Source: JALYLC01 sp963743275
GTDB lineage: Bacteria > Actinomycetota > Thermoleophilia > Gaiellales > JALYLC01
Length of the DNA: 64,000 nucleotides
Direction: 5' to 3'
NCBI GenBank assembly: GCA_963743275.1
Contig: CAVUPB010000008.1
Coordinates: 682,001 to 746,000 of the forward strand
Positions within the stretch are counted from its first letter, which is position 1; every line of letters begins with the position of its first letter. A program made the translations under genes and the position numbers. Below, in pieces: positions 31,640 through 40,107 of the stretch. The notes under the pieces are model-generated. The model searched no databases and was not told where the DNA came from. It saw only the letters and a program-made list of their open reading frames with translations.

Positions 31640-33111
31640 CCGGCCGCGGCGGCCGGGCGCCGGATCATGGTGATGGCCACGAGCAGGGCCAGGGCCAGCA
31701 GGATCGCCGATCCGGTGAGCGCGCTCGCGACGCCCTGGGCCAGCTCGTGCTGGGCCTGGATGGTCTGCGAGATGCCCCGGAGCGGGTGCTGCTCGGCGCT
31801 GCGGCGTGCGGCCGCGAAGACCGTGATGAGGATGCCCAGGCCGAGCGATGCGCCGAGCTGCTGGGCCACGTTGAGCAGCCCCGATGCGGCGCCGGCGTCG
31901 CCGGGTGCGACGCCCGCGATGCCCGCGGCGGTCAGCGGCGTGAACGCGATGCCGATGCCGACGCCGACGAGCGCGAGCGGCACGGCCACCTGCGGGAAGT
32001 AGTGCATGCCGGCCGAGACCTGGCTCAGCCACGCCACGCCTGCCACTGCGAGCGCCAGCCCGCCGACGAGCAGCCGGGTGTTGCCGAAGCGCGGTGCGAT
32101 CTTCGGCACGACGCGGCCCATCGCGAACATCACGGCCGTCATCGGCAGGAAGGCGAGCCCGGCCTGCAGGGCGCTGAAGCCGCTGACCCCCTGCAGGAAC
32201 TGCGTCAGGAAGAAGAACGTCGAGAACATGCCGCCGACGACGAGGACGCGCGCGGCATAGGCGCCCGAGCGCGCGCGGTCGGCGAACAGGTGCAGCGGCG
32301 TGATGGGCTGCTCGGCGCGCGACTCGTTGACGATGAAGCCGGCGAGCAGTGCGGCACCGGCCGCGAACGAGGCGAGCGTGCCGCGGTCGCCCCAGCCGTC
32401 GGAGGCGGCCCGCACGAAGCCGTAGACGAGCGCGGTCATGCCGGCGGTCGAGGTGATCGCGCCGGTGAGGTCGAAGCGGCCGGAGCGGCGCTCGGTCTCG
32501 GGCAGGAAGCGGGGTGCCAGCGCCATCACGACGAGGCCGACCGGCACGTTGATGAAGAGACCCCAGCGCCACGAGAGCCAGTCGGTGAGCGTGCCGCCGA
32601 GCACCAGGCCGACGCTGCCGCCGCCGCCCGCGACGGCGCTGTAGTACGCGATCGCGCGCGTGCGCTCGGCGCCCTCGCGGAACGTCGTCGTGAGCAGCGC
32701 GAGCGTGGAGGGCGCAGCGATCGCGGCGCCGACCCCCTGCACGGCGCGGGCGGCGAGGAGCCACTCGGCCGACGGGGCGAGGCCGCCGGCGAGCGAGGCG
32801 GCGGTGAAGAGCGCGAGCCCGGCGACGAGCATCCGGCGGCGCCCGAGGATGTCGCCGGCGCGTGCGCCGAGCAGGAGCAGGCCGCCGAAGGAGAGCGTGT
32901 AGGCGCTCTGCACCCACGAGAGGCCCGTGGGCGAGAAGTGCAGCGAGCTCTGGATCTTGGGGAGTGCCGCGATCACGACCGAGACGTCGAGGACGATCAT
33001 CAGGTACGTGGCGAGGATGATGCCGAGCACGGCCGTGGGGTTCGGCGTGCGCTCGGCGCGGTCGAGCAGGGAGGGGCGGACGAGGACGGGCTTGTCGAGC
33101 ACGGAGGACAC
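31636..33111 (-). CDS. DHA2-family (EmrB/QacA-type) 14-helix MFS drug exporter
   Basis: 491-aa exporter. Motif A is in GGLLLLGARAGDILGRRRML, helix 1 carries LDVSVVIAALPKIQ (motif D1 of DHA2), and GVGAAIAAPSTLALLTTTF and GLVLGGTLTDWLSWRW are motifs B and C. GTG at 33111 is chosen because AAAGGTGG lies upstream and the preceding codons are promoter sequence. The TAG stop is contributed by the MITE end. It is divergent from a TetR gene and has TetR-type operators in its promoter. Confidence 0.9.
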   Translation of the reverse strand: MSSVLDKPVLVRPSLLDRAERTPNPTAVLGIILATYLMIVLDVSVVIAALPKIQSSLHFSPTGLSWVQSAYTLSFGGLLLLGARAGDILGRRRMLVAGLALFTAASLAGGLAPSAEWLLAARAVQGVGAAIAAPSTLALLTTTFREGAERTRAIAYYSAVAGGGGSVGLVLGGTLTDWLSWRWGLFINVPVGLVVMALAPRFLPETERRSGRFDLTGAITSTAGMTALVYGFVRAASDGWGDRGTLASFAAGAALLAGFIVNESRAEQPITPLHLFADRARSGAYAARVLVVGGMFSTFFFLTQFLQGVSGFSALQAGLAFLPMTAVMFAMGRVVPKIAPRFGNTRLLVGGLALAVAGVAWLSQVSAGMHYFPQVAVPLALVGVGIGIAFTPLTAAGIAGVAPGDAGAASGLLNVAQQLGASLGLGILITVFAAARRSAEQHPLRGISQTIQAQHELAQGVASALTGSAILLALALLVAITMIRRPAAAAG

Positions 33112-33155
33112 GAGCGACGCAACCACCTTTCGGAACGGAGCCGGGTCGGGTAAAA

Positions 33156-33217
33156 TGGAGGGACCCTCCAGAAATATTCGGAGAGCTCCTCCGGTTAGTA
33201 TACGGAGGATGACTCCG
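33156..33217. promoter_or_regulatory. Three TetR-type operators, YGGAG-N5-CTCCR
   Basis: Three 15-bp dyads: TGGAGGGACCCTCCA (33156-33170), CGGAGAGCTCCTCCG (33179-33193) and CGGAGGATGACTCCG (33203-33217), with centres 23 and 24 bp apart on the same face of the helix. The third fills the spacer between the -35 and -10 of the exporter promoter and the second covers its expected start, so binding of the divergently encoded TetR protein should block exporter transcription. Confidence 0.85.
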
Positions 33218-33225
33218 TTTTTCAA
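33197..33225 (-). promoter_or_regulatory. Housekeeping-type promoter of the DHA2 exporter
   Basis: Minus strand: TTGAAA (33225-33220), 17-bp spacer, TATACT (33202-33197). It is one of the best sigma-70-like promoters in the window, and its spacer is the third TetR operator. Confidence 0.8.
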
Positions 33226-33246
33226 GCGGCCAGGAGGCCGCACCCC

Positions 33247-33838
33247 ATGAACGACCCGATCACGCTCGCAGCCCTCCCCGACCGCCGGCCCAAGCGGGCC
33301 GACGCGCGGCGCAACTACGAGAAGCTGCTGGCCGTCGCCCGCGAGGTCTTCGCCGAGCAGGGCGCGGCGGCGACCCTCGATGAGATCGCCCGCCGCGCCG
33401 AGGTCGGCCCGGCCACGCTCTACCGCCACTTCCCGACCCGCCAGCACCTGCTCGAGGCCGTCTACCTCGAGGAGGTCGAGGCGTTGGCCCGCCAGGCCGC
33501 CGATCTCGTCGGCCTGCCGCCGTGGGACGCGCTCGCCCAGTGGCTCCACGGCTTCCTGCGCTACGCCGCGACGAAGCGCGAGCTCGCCCAGGAGATGCTG
33601 AACTACGTCGATCGCGACGCCGACGTGTTCCGGGCGTGCAGTGCCGCGATCACGACGACGGGCGACGCGCTGCTCGAGCCGCGCCCAGGAGGCCGGCGTC
33701 GTCCGCTCCGACACCAGCTTCACGGACGTCGGCCGCCTCCTCGGCAGCATCGCCGGCATCAACGGCGACCCCGACGAGATCCAGCGCCTCTTCGACATCG
33801 TGCTCGACGGCCTGCGCTACCAGCCGCCGCGCGACTAG
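33247..33838 (+). pseudogene. TetR-family regulator interrupted by a +1 frameshift
   Basis: The N-terminal helix-turn-helix (TLDEIARRAEVGPATLYRHFPTRQHLLEAVY) and the first part of the ligand domain read in one frame to GDALLE near 33678. The rest, RAQEAGVVRSDTSFTDVGRLL to GLRYQPPRD, continues in the next frame, so one C around 33679-33680 is extra. Removing it gives a normal 196-aa TetR. As written, the protein would lose its C-terminal ligand/dimer helices and run on to 34047 as an Arg/Pro-rich tail. Could be a true mutation or an assembly error. Confidence 0.82.
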
Positions 33839-33847
33839 GGGTCGGCG

Positions 33848-34960
33848 CTACGGCACCAGCGCGGCGGGCTCCTCGAGTATCTCCGCGACCGCCTGGAGAA
33901 ACGCCCCGGCGCGCGCGCCGTCGACCGCACGGTGATCGCACGAGAGCGTCAGCGTCACGGCCGGCTGCACGACGGCCATCCCGCCGAGCGGCAGCACGCG
34001 GTCGACGATGCGGCCGACCGCGAGGATGGCGGCCTGTGGCGGGTTGATGATGGCGCTGAAGGAGTCGACGCCGTACATCCCGAGGTTGCTGAGCGTGAAC
34101 GTTCCGCCCTGGACGTCCACGGGCTCGAGCCGGCCCTCGCGCGCCCGCAGCACGAGATCCTCCCGCCGGGCGGCGAGCGCGGCGAGATCGAGCGCGTCCG
34201 CGTCGTGAATCACGGGAACCACGAGTCCATCCTCGAGAGCGACGGCAAGCCCGACGCCGATCGCGGCGTGGCCGACGAGCTCGCCGTCGGACCACGAGCG
34301 ATTGAGATCCGGGTGAGCGCGCAGCGCGTGCGCGGTCGCGCGGACGAGCAGGTCGGTGACCGTGACATGGGCGCCCGTGCGCCCTCGCGCATGCGCTTGC
34401 CACGCCAGGAGGCGACTCGCGTTGACCTCCCGCTGCACGGCGAAATGCGGGGTCGTCGTCCAGCTCGCGACGGTGCGCTCCGCCATCGTGCGCCATGCGT
34501 GACTCATGCCGGCGGCCGGCGCGCGAGGCTCGGGACCGGGGAGCGCGGCCGTCGCGGCGCCGGCCGCAATCGCCGCCCGCACGTCCCCGGCCTGAACGGG
34601 GCGGCCGAGGCGAGCCGCGAGCGCCGCCAGGTCGACCCCCGCCTCGCGGGCCATCCGGCGCGCGACGGGCGACGCCGCGGGGCGGCGCGGCGACGGCTCG
34701 GCCGCCCGCGGCGGAGCCTCTCCCGGCGCCAGGATCAACGCGATCACGGTGCCCACCGTGACGTCGTCGCCGGCATGCGCCGTCATCGCCGCGAGCGTGC
34801 CGTCGGCGGGCGCTTCGAGCTCCACCGTGACCTTGTCGGTCTCCACCTCGATCAGGGGCTGGTTCTTGCGCACCGAATCCCCCTCCCCGAAGAGCCAGCG
34901 CACCACCCGCCCGGTGTCCTGGGCGACCCCGAGGGCGGGCATGATCACGTCGGTCGCCAC
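33848..34960 (-). CDS. 2-oxoacid dehydrogenase complex E2 (lipoyl acyltransferase)
   Basis: 370-aa E2 with three domains: an N-terminal lipoyl domain with Lys43 in EVETDKVTVELEAPADG, a peripheral-subunit-binding domain (SPVARRMAREAGVDLAALA), and a catalytic domain ending in LTLSCDHRAVDGARAGAFL, where His and Asp are the active pair. Linkers are Ala/Pro-rich. It is short for an E2 but complete. It is last in the operon GntR, 6PGDH-like, E1alpha, E1beta, M24, E2. No E3 gene is in the window, so a shared dihydrolipoamide dehydrogenase must be used. Confidence 0.93.
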   Translation of the reverse strand: MATDVIMPALGVAQDTGRVVRWLFGEGDSVRKNQPLIEVETDKVTVELEAPADGTLAAMTAHAGDDVTVGTVIALILAPGEAPPRAAEPSPRRPAASPVARRMAREAGVDLAALAARLGRPVQAGDVRAAIAAGAATAALPGPEPRAPAAGMSHAWRTMAERTVASWTTTPHFAVQREVNASRLLAWQAHARGRTGAHVTVTDLLVRATAHALRAHPDLNRSWSDGELVGHAAIGVGLAVALEDGLVVPVIHDADALDLAALAARREDLVLRAREGRLEPVDVQGGTFTLSNLGMYGVDSFSAIINPPQAAILAVGRIVDRVLPLGGMAVVQPAVTLTLSCDHRAVDGARAGAFLQAVAEILEEPAALVP

Positions 34961-34961
34961 C

Positions 34962-36302
34962 TCAGTGGGGCGTGACGGCGTGATCGCCCTGCGGCAACGG
35001 GGCCGCGCCGTTGCTCGAGTTGAGGTGGGATTGCGTCTCGCGCGTGGTCTCGAGGGGCCCGCCGACTGCGTGGTAGCGCGTCCCGGCCACGAGCAGCTTC
35101 TCGGCCGGGAAGCGCGTGATGACCTCGCAGCCCGTGGCGGTCACCACGAGCTCCTCCTCGATCCGGGCCGCGGACCAGCCGTCGGAGGCCGGCCAGAACG
35201 TCTCGAGAGCGAAGACCATTCCCTCCTCGATCACCTCGGGGTGCTCCAGCGAGACCAGCCTGCTGAAGATCGGCTTCTCCCAGATCGAGAGCCCGATGCC
35301 GTGGCCGTACTGCAGCGCGAAGGCGGCCTCCTCGTTGGCGAAGCCGAACTCCTCGGCCTTCGGCCAGATCGAGACGACCTCCGCCGTGGTCGTGCCGGGG
35401 CGGATCAGCGAGATTGCCGCGTCGAGGTAGTCGCGGCAGCGCTTGTAGGCGTCGACCTGGGCATTCGAGGCGCTGCCGACCGCGAACGTGCGGTAGTAGC
35501 ACGTGCGATAGCCCATGTAGGCGTGGAGGATGTCGAAGTAGGCCGGGTCGCCCGGGCGCAGGATGCGATCGGAGAACACGTGCGGGTGCGGGCTGCAGCG
35601 CTCGCCCGAGATGGCATTGACGCCCTCGACGTGCTCCGAGCCGAGGTCGTAGAGCACCTTCGAGACGAGGCCGACGCACTCGTTCTCGCTCATGCCCGGC
35701 TTCATCGCCTGATAGAGCTCCTCGTAGGCGGCGTCGGCCATCATGCAGGCCGTGTTCAGGAGCGTGATCTCGTCCTCGGTCTTGATCACGCGCGCCTGCT
35801 GCATGAGCTGCTGGCCGTCCAGCACGGTGATCCCCTCGGCCTGCAGCGCGAGCAGCACCGGCAGCTCGATCACGTCCACGCCGATCGGCTCGCCGAGGAG
35901 GCCGCGCTGCTCGAGCTCCACGCGGATCTTGCGGGCGACGTCCTGCGCCTGCCCCACCTCGGGGCCGAGCGCGCCGCGCAGGGTGGAGATCCCCGGCCGC
36001 GAGCGCTCCCCGAGCCACGGGCAGTAGAGCTGGTGGTGGCGCGCGGCGGATCCGAAGTCCCACAGGATCGGCTCGTCTCCCTGGGGCAGCAGCGTGAAGC
36101 GCGCAAGCTTGTCCATGGCCCACGTGCCGATGTGCGTGGCGGTGAGGTAGCGGATGTTGTTCATGTCGAAGCAGAGCAGCGCGCCGAGCTGCGAATCCGC
36201 GAGCAGGCGCTTGGCGCGGGCGAGCCGCTGGGTGCGGAGCCGCTCCATGTCGACCCGTTGCTCCCAGTCGACGGCGCTCAGGCCAAAGGTCTTGAGTCCC
36301 AT
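34962..36302 (-). CDS. M24-family (creatinase/prolidase-fold) protein with an altered metal site
   Basis: 446-aa pita-bread-fold protein. Asp257 (AYFDILHAYMGY), His334 (QYGHGIGLSIWEKP), Glu367 (ALETFWP) and a Glu in RIEEELVVTATG fill four of five metal positions. The second Asp (normally GY..D..RTF) is Cys268 in GYRTCYYRTF. Good GGAGGGG site before the ATG. M24 proteins include aminopeptidase P, creatinase and lyases; here it is inserted between the E2 and E1beta genes of an oxoacid dehydrogenase, so it may generate the substrate by cleaving an amide or C-S bond. Confidence 0.85.
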   Translation of the reverse strand: MGLKTFGLSAVDWEQRVDMERLRTQRLARAKRLLADSQLGALLCFDMNNIRYLTATHIGTWAMDKLARFTLLPQGDEPILWDFGSAARHHQLYCPWLGERSRPGISTLRGALGPEVGQAQDVARKIRVELEQRGLLGEPIGVDVIELPVLLALQAEGITVLDGQQLMQQARVIKTEDEITLLNTACMMADAAYEELYQAMKPGMSENECVGLVSKVLYDLGSEHVEGVNAISGERCSPHPHVFSDRILRPGDPAYFDILHAYMGYRTCYYRTFAVGSASNAQVDAYKRCRDYLDAAISLIRPGTTTAEVVSIWPKAEEFGFANEEAAFALQYGHGIGLSIWEKPIFSRLVSLEHPEVIEEGMVFALETFWPASDGWSAARIEEELVVTATGCEVITRFPAEKLLVAGTRYHAVGGPLETTRETQSHLNSSNGAAPLPQGDHAVTPH

Positions 36303-36315
36303 TCCTCGTCCCCTC

Positions 36316-37341
36316 CTACGCAGGTAGGCACAGCGCGCGAGCGGCGGCCGCGACGCGCTGGGCGGTCGGTACGGTCAGATCCTCGAGAGGCGGCGAGAAC
36401 GGCACGGGCACGTCCATCGCCCCCATTCGCGTCACCGGCGCGTCGAGGTAGTGGAACGCCCCCTCGGCGATCACCGCGGCGAGCTCGGCCGATGCCCCGT
36501 AGCTCTGGTGCCCCTCATCCACGACGAGCGCCCGGCCGGTCTTGCGCGCAGAGGCGATCAGCGTCGCGGCGTCGAGCGGCGTCGTCGTGCGCGGATCGAC
36601 GACCTCGGCCGCGATGCCCTCGGCGGCCAGCAGTTCGGCGGCCTCGAGAGCGACGTACACCATGCTGCTCGTGGCGACGATCGTCACGTCGCTGCCCTCG
36701 CGCTTGACGTCGGCGACGCCGAGCGGGATCACGTACTCCTCCTCGGGGACCGGGCCGCGCATGGCGTAGGCCAGCTTGTCCTCGAAGAAGACCACGGGGT
36801 TGTCGTCCCGGATGGCCGCCTTGAGGAGGCCCTTCGCGTCGTAGGGCGTCGCCGGCAGCGCGACCTTGAGACCCGGGATGTGGCTGACCCAGGCGTGCAG
36901 GCTCTGGCTGTGCTGCGCGGCCGAGCGGCGCGTTGCGCCGAGCGTGGTGCGCAGCACCATCGGCACGCGCAGCGCGCCGCCGGACATGTAGTGCACCTTC
37001 GCCGCCTGGTTCGCGAGCTGATCCATCGCCAGCGTCAGGAAGTCGCCGAACATGATGTCGACCACCGGGCGCATCCCGGTCATCGCGGCTCCGACGCCGA
37101 TGCCCGTGATGCCGGCCTCGGAGATCGGCGAATCGATGACGCGACCGGGGCCGAACTCGTCCACGAGCCCGAGCAGCACCTTGAACGGCGTGCCGGCCTC
37201 GGCCACGTCCTCACCGATCACGAAGACCGCCGGATCCCGGCGGAGCTCCTCGCGCAGGGCCTCGTTGATGGCCTGCCCGAAGGTGAGCTCGCGGGCACTC
37301 GTGCCCGCATCCGGCTCGGTGGCGGCGCTAGGCGTAGACAT
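36316..37341 (-). CDS. 2-oxoacid dehydrogenase E1 component, beta subunit
   Basis: 341-aa transketolase-like subunit. It shows VFVIGEDVAEAGTPFKV, DSPISEAGITGIGVGAAMTGMRPVVD (contains the Glu that activates ThDP), HSQSLHAWVSHIPGLKV and VVDEGHQSYGASAELAAV. The ATG overlaps the end of E1alpha by 14 nt; a short N-terminal extension (MSTPSAATEPDAGTSAREL) is unusual. Acetoin/pyruvate/branched-chain-type dehydrogenases are all possible; the Ala/Thr-rich substrate loop does not decide. Confidence 0.92.
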   Translation of the reverse strand: MSTPSAATEPDAGTSARELTFGQAINEALREELRRDPAVFVIGEDVAEAGTPFKVLLGLVDEFGPGRVIDSPISEAGITGIGVGAAMTGMRPVVDIMFGDFLTLAMDQLANQAAKVHYMSGGALRVPMVLRTTLGATRRSAAQHSQSLHAWVSHIPGLKVALPATPYDAKGLLKAAIRDDNPVVFFEDKLAYAMRGPVPEEEYVIPLGVADVKREGSDVTIVATSSMVYVALEAAELLAAEGIAAEVVDPRTTTPLDAATLIASARKTGRALVVDEGHQSYGASAELAAVIAEGAFHYLDAPVTRMGAMDVPVPFSPPLEDLTVPTAQRVAAAARALCLPA

Positions 37342-38302
37342 GCTTGTCGACCTCCTCGCCGGCCGGGTACGGGGCCGCAAGGGCGAACGCCACGCCCGCC
37401 TCGACCGCGAGGCGCACGCGACCCTCGGCGGCGTCCAGCTCCGCCTCGCTCGCAAGACCTTGCTCGCAGAGCCAGGAGGCGTGCAGCGCGATCGGGTCGC
37501 GTTCCTCGCGCCATGTCGCCTCCTCGTCGCGCGAGCGGTAGTAGACGCGGTCGACATCGCCGACGTGATGGCCGTGGAGACGGTAGGTCTCGCAGATGAG
37601 GAATCCGGGCCCGTCGCCGCGACGGGCCCGCTCGACGGCCTCGACGGCGGCCGCGCGAACGACGCGCACGTCCTGGCCGTCGACGGTCCAGGCGGGGAGC
37701 CCGAACGCCTCGGGCCGCGCGCTCACGCTGCCGGCCGTCGTCTCGCTGAAGTGCGTGTACTCGTTGTAGAGGTTGTTCTCGCAGACGTAGACGACGGGCA
37801 GCTTCCAGAGCGCGGCCATGTTCATGACCTCGTAGAGCAGGCCCTGCCCGAGCGCTCCCTCGCCGAAGAAGCAGACCGCGACCTGCCCGCTCTGGCGCAT
37901 CTGCGCCGACAGCGCCGCGCCCGTCGCGATGCCCGCGCTGCCTCCGACGATCGCGTTGGCGCCGAGGTTCCCGCTCTGCTGGTCGGCGATGTGCATCGAT
38001 CCGCCCTTGCCCCTGCAGTAGCCGGCCTCGCGGCCGAGCAGCTCGGCGAACATGCGATCGATCGCCGCGCCCTTGGCCAGGCAGTGCCCGTGGCCGCGGT
38101 GGGTGCTCGTGATGTAGTCGTCGTGCGCAAGCGCCGAGCACACGCCGACGGCGACGGCCTCCTCGCCGCTGTAGAGATGCGCGAGCCCGGGCATCCTGGC
38201 GGTCGTGTAGAGCTCGTTGACCTGCTCCTCGAAGACGCGGATCGTCAGCATCCGCTCGTAGAGCTCGAGCCACACGCCGGCGGCTGCGGCGTCGCCCACC
38301 AT
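37328..38302 (-). CDS. 2-oxoacid dehydrogenase E1 component, alpha subunit
   Basis: 324-aa ThDP-binding subunit. HLYSGEEAVAVGVCSAL and STHRGHGHCLAKG are the conserved active-site blocks; the GDG-N motif reads FFGEGALGQGLLYEVMNM to VYVCENN. MHIADQQSGNLGANAIVGG is typical of acetoin/pyruvate E1alpha. It begins at the stop of the dehydrogenase gene upstream (shared base 38302). Confidence 0.92.
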   Translation of the reverse strand: MVGDAAAAGVWLELYERMLTIRVFEEQVNELYTTARMPGLAHLYSGEEAVAVGVCSALAHDDYITSTHRGHGHCLAKGAAIDRMFAELLGREAGYCRGKGGSMHIADQQSGNLGANAIVGGSAGIATGAALSAQMRQSGQVAVCFFGEGALGQGLLYEVMNMAALWKLPVVYVCENNLYNEYTHFSETTAGSVSARPEAFGLPAWTVDGQDVRVVRAAAVEAVERARRGDGPGFLICETYRLHGHHVGDVDRVYYRSRDEEATWREERDPIALHASWLCEQGLASEAELDAAEGRVRLAVEAGVAFALAAPYPAGEEVDKHVYA

Positions 38303-39192
38303 CAGCGTGGAGTCGCCGGAAGGCCCGAAAGGTGCGCCAGCACGTCGAACATCACGGCGAAGTCGTGCTTGTCGAGGCCCATCCCGCGCGCTGCGGTGAG
38401 GAACTCGTTGGTCGTCGCGGTGGTGGGCAGCGGGACGTCCAGCTCCCGCCCCAGGTCGAGCGCCAGCAGCATGTCCTTCTGCATCATGTTGCAGTCGAAC
38501 CAGGCCTCCTCCGGCATCTCCACGACGAAGGGCCCGCGGTAGCGCACCATCGGCGAGGCGATCGCGCTGTTGGTCAGCACGCGCACGGCGTCCTCGCGCG
38601 AGATCCCGCCCTTCTCGGCCAGCAGCACGCCCTCGCTGAATGCCAGCATCTGCACGGCGAGGCTGAGGTTGGTGGCGATCTTCATGAGCACCGCCTGACC
38701 GTTGCCGCCCACGTGCGTCACCGTGGGCCCGATGTCGCGCAGGATCGGAAGCACGCGTTCGAACACGGCGGCATCCCCGCCGACGATGACCGAGAGCTTG
38801 CCCTCTTCGAGCGTGATCACGCTGCCCGACACCGGCGCGTCGAGCATCGCGGCACCCGTCTCGGCGACGCGCTCGGCGAGCTCGCGGCTCGCCGCCGGGC
38901 TGACGGTGCTCATGTCGACGTAGACCTTGCCGGGCCCGAGTCCCGCGAGAATCCCGTCGGGCCCCTGCGTGACCGCCGCGAGCGCCTGGGTGTTCGTCAC
39001 CATCGAGAACACGACGTCGCTTCGCTCTGCGGCCTCGCGCGGCGTGTCGGCGAAGCCCATGCCGGCGGCGATCAGCGGCTCGGCCTTGCTGCGCGTGCGG
39101 TTGTGACCCGTCACCTGGTGGCCGGCGTCGAGCAGGCGCCGGGCGACCCCGCCGCCCATGACACCGAGTCCCACGTACCCGATCTGCGCCAT
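38302..39192 (-). CDS. NAD(P)-dependent beta-hydroxyacid dehydrogenase (3-hydroxyisobutyrate dehydrogenase-like)
   Basis: 296-aa member of the 6PGDH/HIBADH family. IGYVGLGVMGGGVARRLLDAGH is the Rossmann start, DAPVSGSVITLEEGKLSVIVGG the substrate-binding block and GGNGQAVLMKIATNLSLA contains the catalytic Lys. It probably oxidises a 2-hydroxymethyl or tartronate-type acid feeding the adjacent oxoacid dehydrogenase. It is 6 nt downstream of the GntR gene, in one operon. Confidence 0.92.
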   Translation of the reverse strand: MAQIGYVGLGVMGGGVARRLLDAGHQVTGHNRTRSKAEPLIAAGMGFADTPREAAERSDVVFSMVTNTQALAAVTQGPDGILAGLGPGKVYVDMSTVSPAASRELAERVAETGAAMLDAPVSGSVITLEEGKLSVIVGGDAAVFERVLPILRDIGPTVTHVGGNGQAVLMKIATNLSLAVQMLAFSEGVLLAEKGGISREDAVRVLTNSAIASPMVRYRGPFVVEMPEEAWFDCNMMQKDMLLALDLGRELDVPLPTTATTNEFLTAARGMGLDKHDFAVMFDVLAHLSGLPATPR

Positions 39193-39198
39193 GACGGG

Positions 39199-39936
39199 CT
39201 ACTCCATCTCGTCGAGGGGTGGCGGCGCGCTGAAATCGGCGAGCCGGCTCGAGGTGACTGCTTCGTGGATCTCGCGCTCGACGCGCGTCAGGTGCGTGCG
39301 CATGCGGCTACGGGCTTCGCCGGCGTCGCCGGCTGCGATCGCGGCGAGGATCTGACGATGCTGCTCGAGCGAACGCGCGGCGCTGCCCGGGATCCCGTAG
39401 ACCTGTTCCAGCGCGCGCTCGAGCAGGTCGCGGATGGCGTGCATCGCGTGCAGCGCGACGCGGTTGCCCGTCGCCGCGGTGACGGCCACGTGGAAGCGCA
39501 CGTCGGCCGCGGCGTAGGCGTCGCGATCGCCGAGCCCCTTGGCCATGTCCTCGATCGCGGTTCCCATGCTCGCGAGGTCGTCGTCGGAGCGGCGGGTCGC
39601 CGCGAGTGCGGCGGCCTCGCCCTCGAGCATGCGGCGCAGCTCGTAGAGCTCGCTCAGATTGGCCTCGTCGAGCGACAGCAGGAGCGCGAACGAGCGGTTG
39701 AGCGGGCTGCGGAGCTCGGCGACCACGAACGTGCCGTTGCCGCCCGGCTCGATCACGCCCTTGGATTCGAGCATGCGCAGTCCCTCGCGCACCGAGGAGC
39801 GGCCGACCTTGAACGAAGCGGTCAGCTCGCGCTCGGTCGGGAGCGTGTCGCCGGGGTGCAGGCGCGTGCCGATCTCGGCGAGCAACTGCTCCGCGATGAG
39901 CTCGTAGGTGTTGCGCTTCTCGATCGGCTCCCGCAC
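39199..39936 (-). CDS. GntR-family (FadR/PdhR subfamily) transcriptional regulator
   Basis: 245-aa regulator. N-terminal winged helix: LIAEQLLAEIGTRLHPGDTLPTERELTASFKVGRSSVREGLRMLESKGVIE contains the FadR-type LPxERxL and SRxxVREAL motifs. The C-terminal FCD domain has metal-binding positions in ELRRMLEGEAAALAA (Asp replaced), FHVAVTAATGN and EQHRQILAAI. The GTG at 39936 is preferred; an upstream ATG adds a Cys/Ser-rich leader covering the operator. It heads the E1/E2 operon and faces the LIV importer, so it probably controls both in response to a carboxylate. Confidence 0.88.
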   Translation of the reverse strand: MREPIEKRNTYELIAEQLLAEIGTRLHPGDTLPTERELTASFKVGRSSVREGLRMLESKGVIEPGGNGTFVVAELRSPLNRSFALLLSLDEANLSELYELRRMLEGEAAALAATRRSDDDLASMGTAIEDMAKGLGDRDAYAAADVRFHVAVTAATGNRVALHAMHAIRDLLERALEQVYGIPGSAARSLEQHRQILAAIAAGDAGEARSRMRTHLTRVEREIHEAVTSSRLADFSAPPPLDEME

Positions 39937-39950
39937 CTGTGACCGCTTTC

Positions 39951-39966
39951 TTGTCCGACAATCAGA
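39951..39966. promoter_or_regulatory. GntR operator 1 (autoregulatory)
   Basis: TTGTCCGACAATCAGA contains the FadR-type dyad TTGTC-N-GACAA, 15 nt upstream of the regulator start. It differs in two of 16 bases from the site at 40061. A weak minus-strand promoter, TTGCAA with 17-bp spacer and TAAGCT, lies just upstream. Confidence 0.75.
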
Positions 39967-40025
39967 TGGCGAAGAGGCGAGCTTAGAGCAACGCATCCCT
40001 TCTTGCAATAGGAAATATGGGTGCC

Positions 40026-40054
40026 TTGACGGTCCTCTCTCCCGCTCGTATAGT
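40026..40054 (+). promoter_or_regulatory. Housekeeping-type promoter of LIV importer 2
   Basis: TTGACG (40026-40031), 17-bp spacer, TATAGT (40049-40054). The expected start falls near 40061, inside GntR operator 2, giving a 5' leader of about 47 nt with GAAGGGG before the GTG. Confidence 0.8.
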
Positions 40055-40060
40055 CGCCGA

Positions 40061-40076
40061 TTGTCTGACGATCAGA
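40061..40076. promoter_or_regulatory. GntR operator 2 (importer promoter)
   Basis: TTGTCTGACGATCAGA repeats operator 1 with 14 of 16 bases identical, in the same orientation, and covers the predicted transcription start of the importer operon, the classical position for repression. Confidence 0.75.
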
Positions 40077-40107
40077 CTCATGCAGCTGGATCCGAAGGGG
40101 GATCACG

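Noticed and set aside
33247..34047. TetR protein with a long Arg/Pro-rich C-terminal tail
   Set aside because: The tail is antisense to the E2 gene and unlike any TetR; the true C-terminus is in the next frame and ends at 33838.
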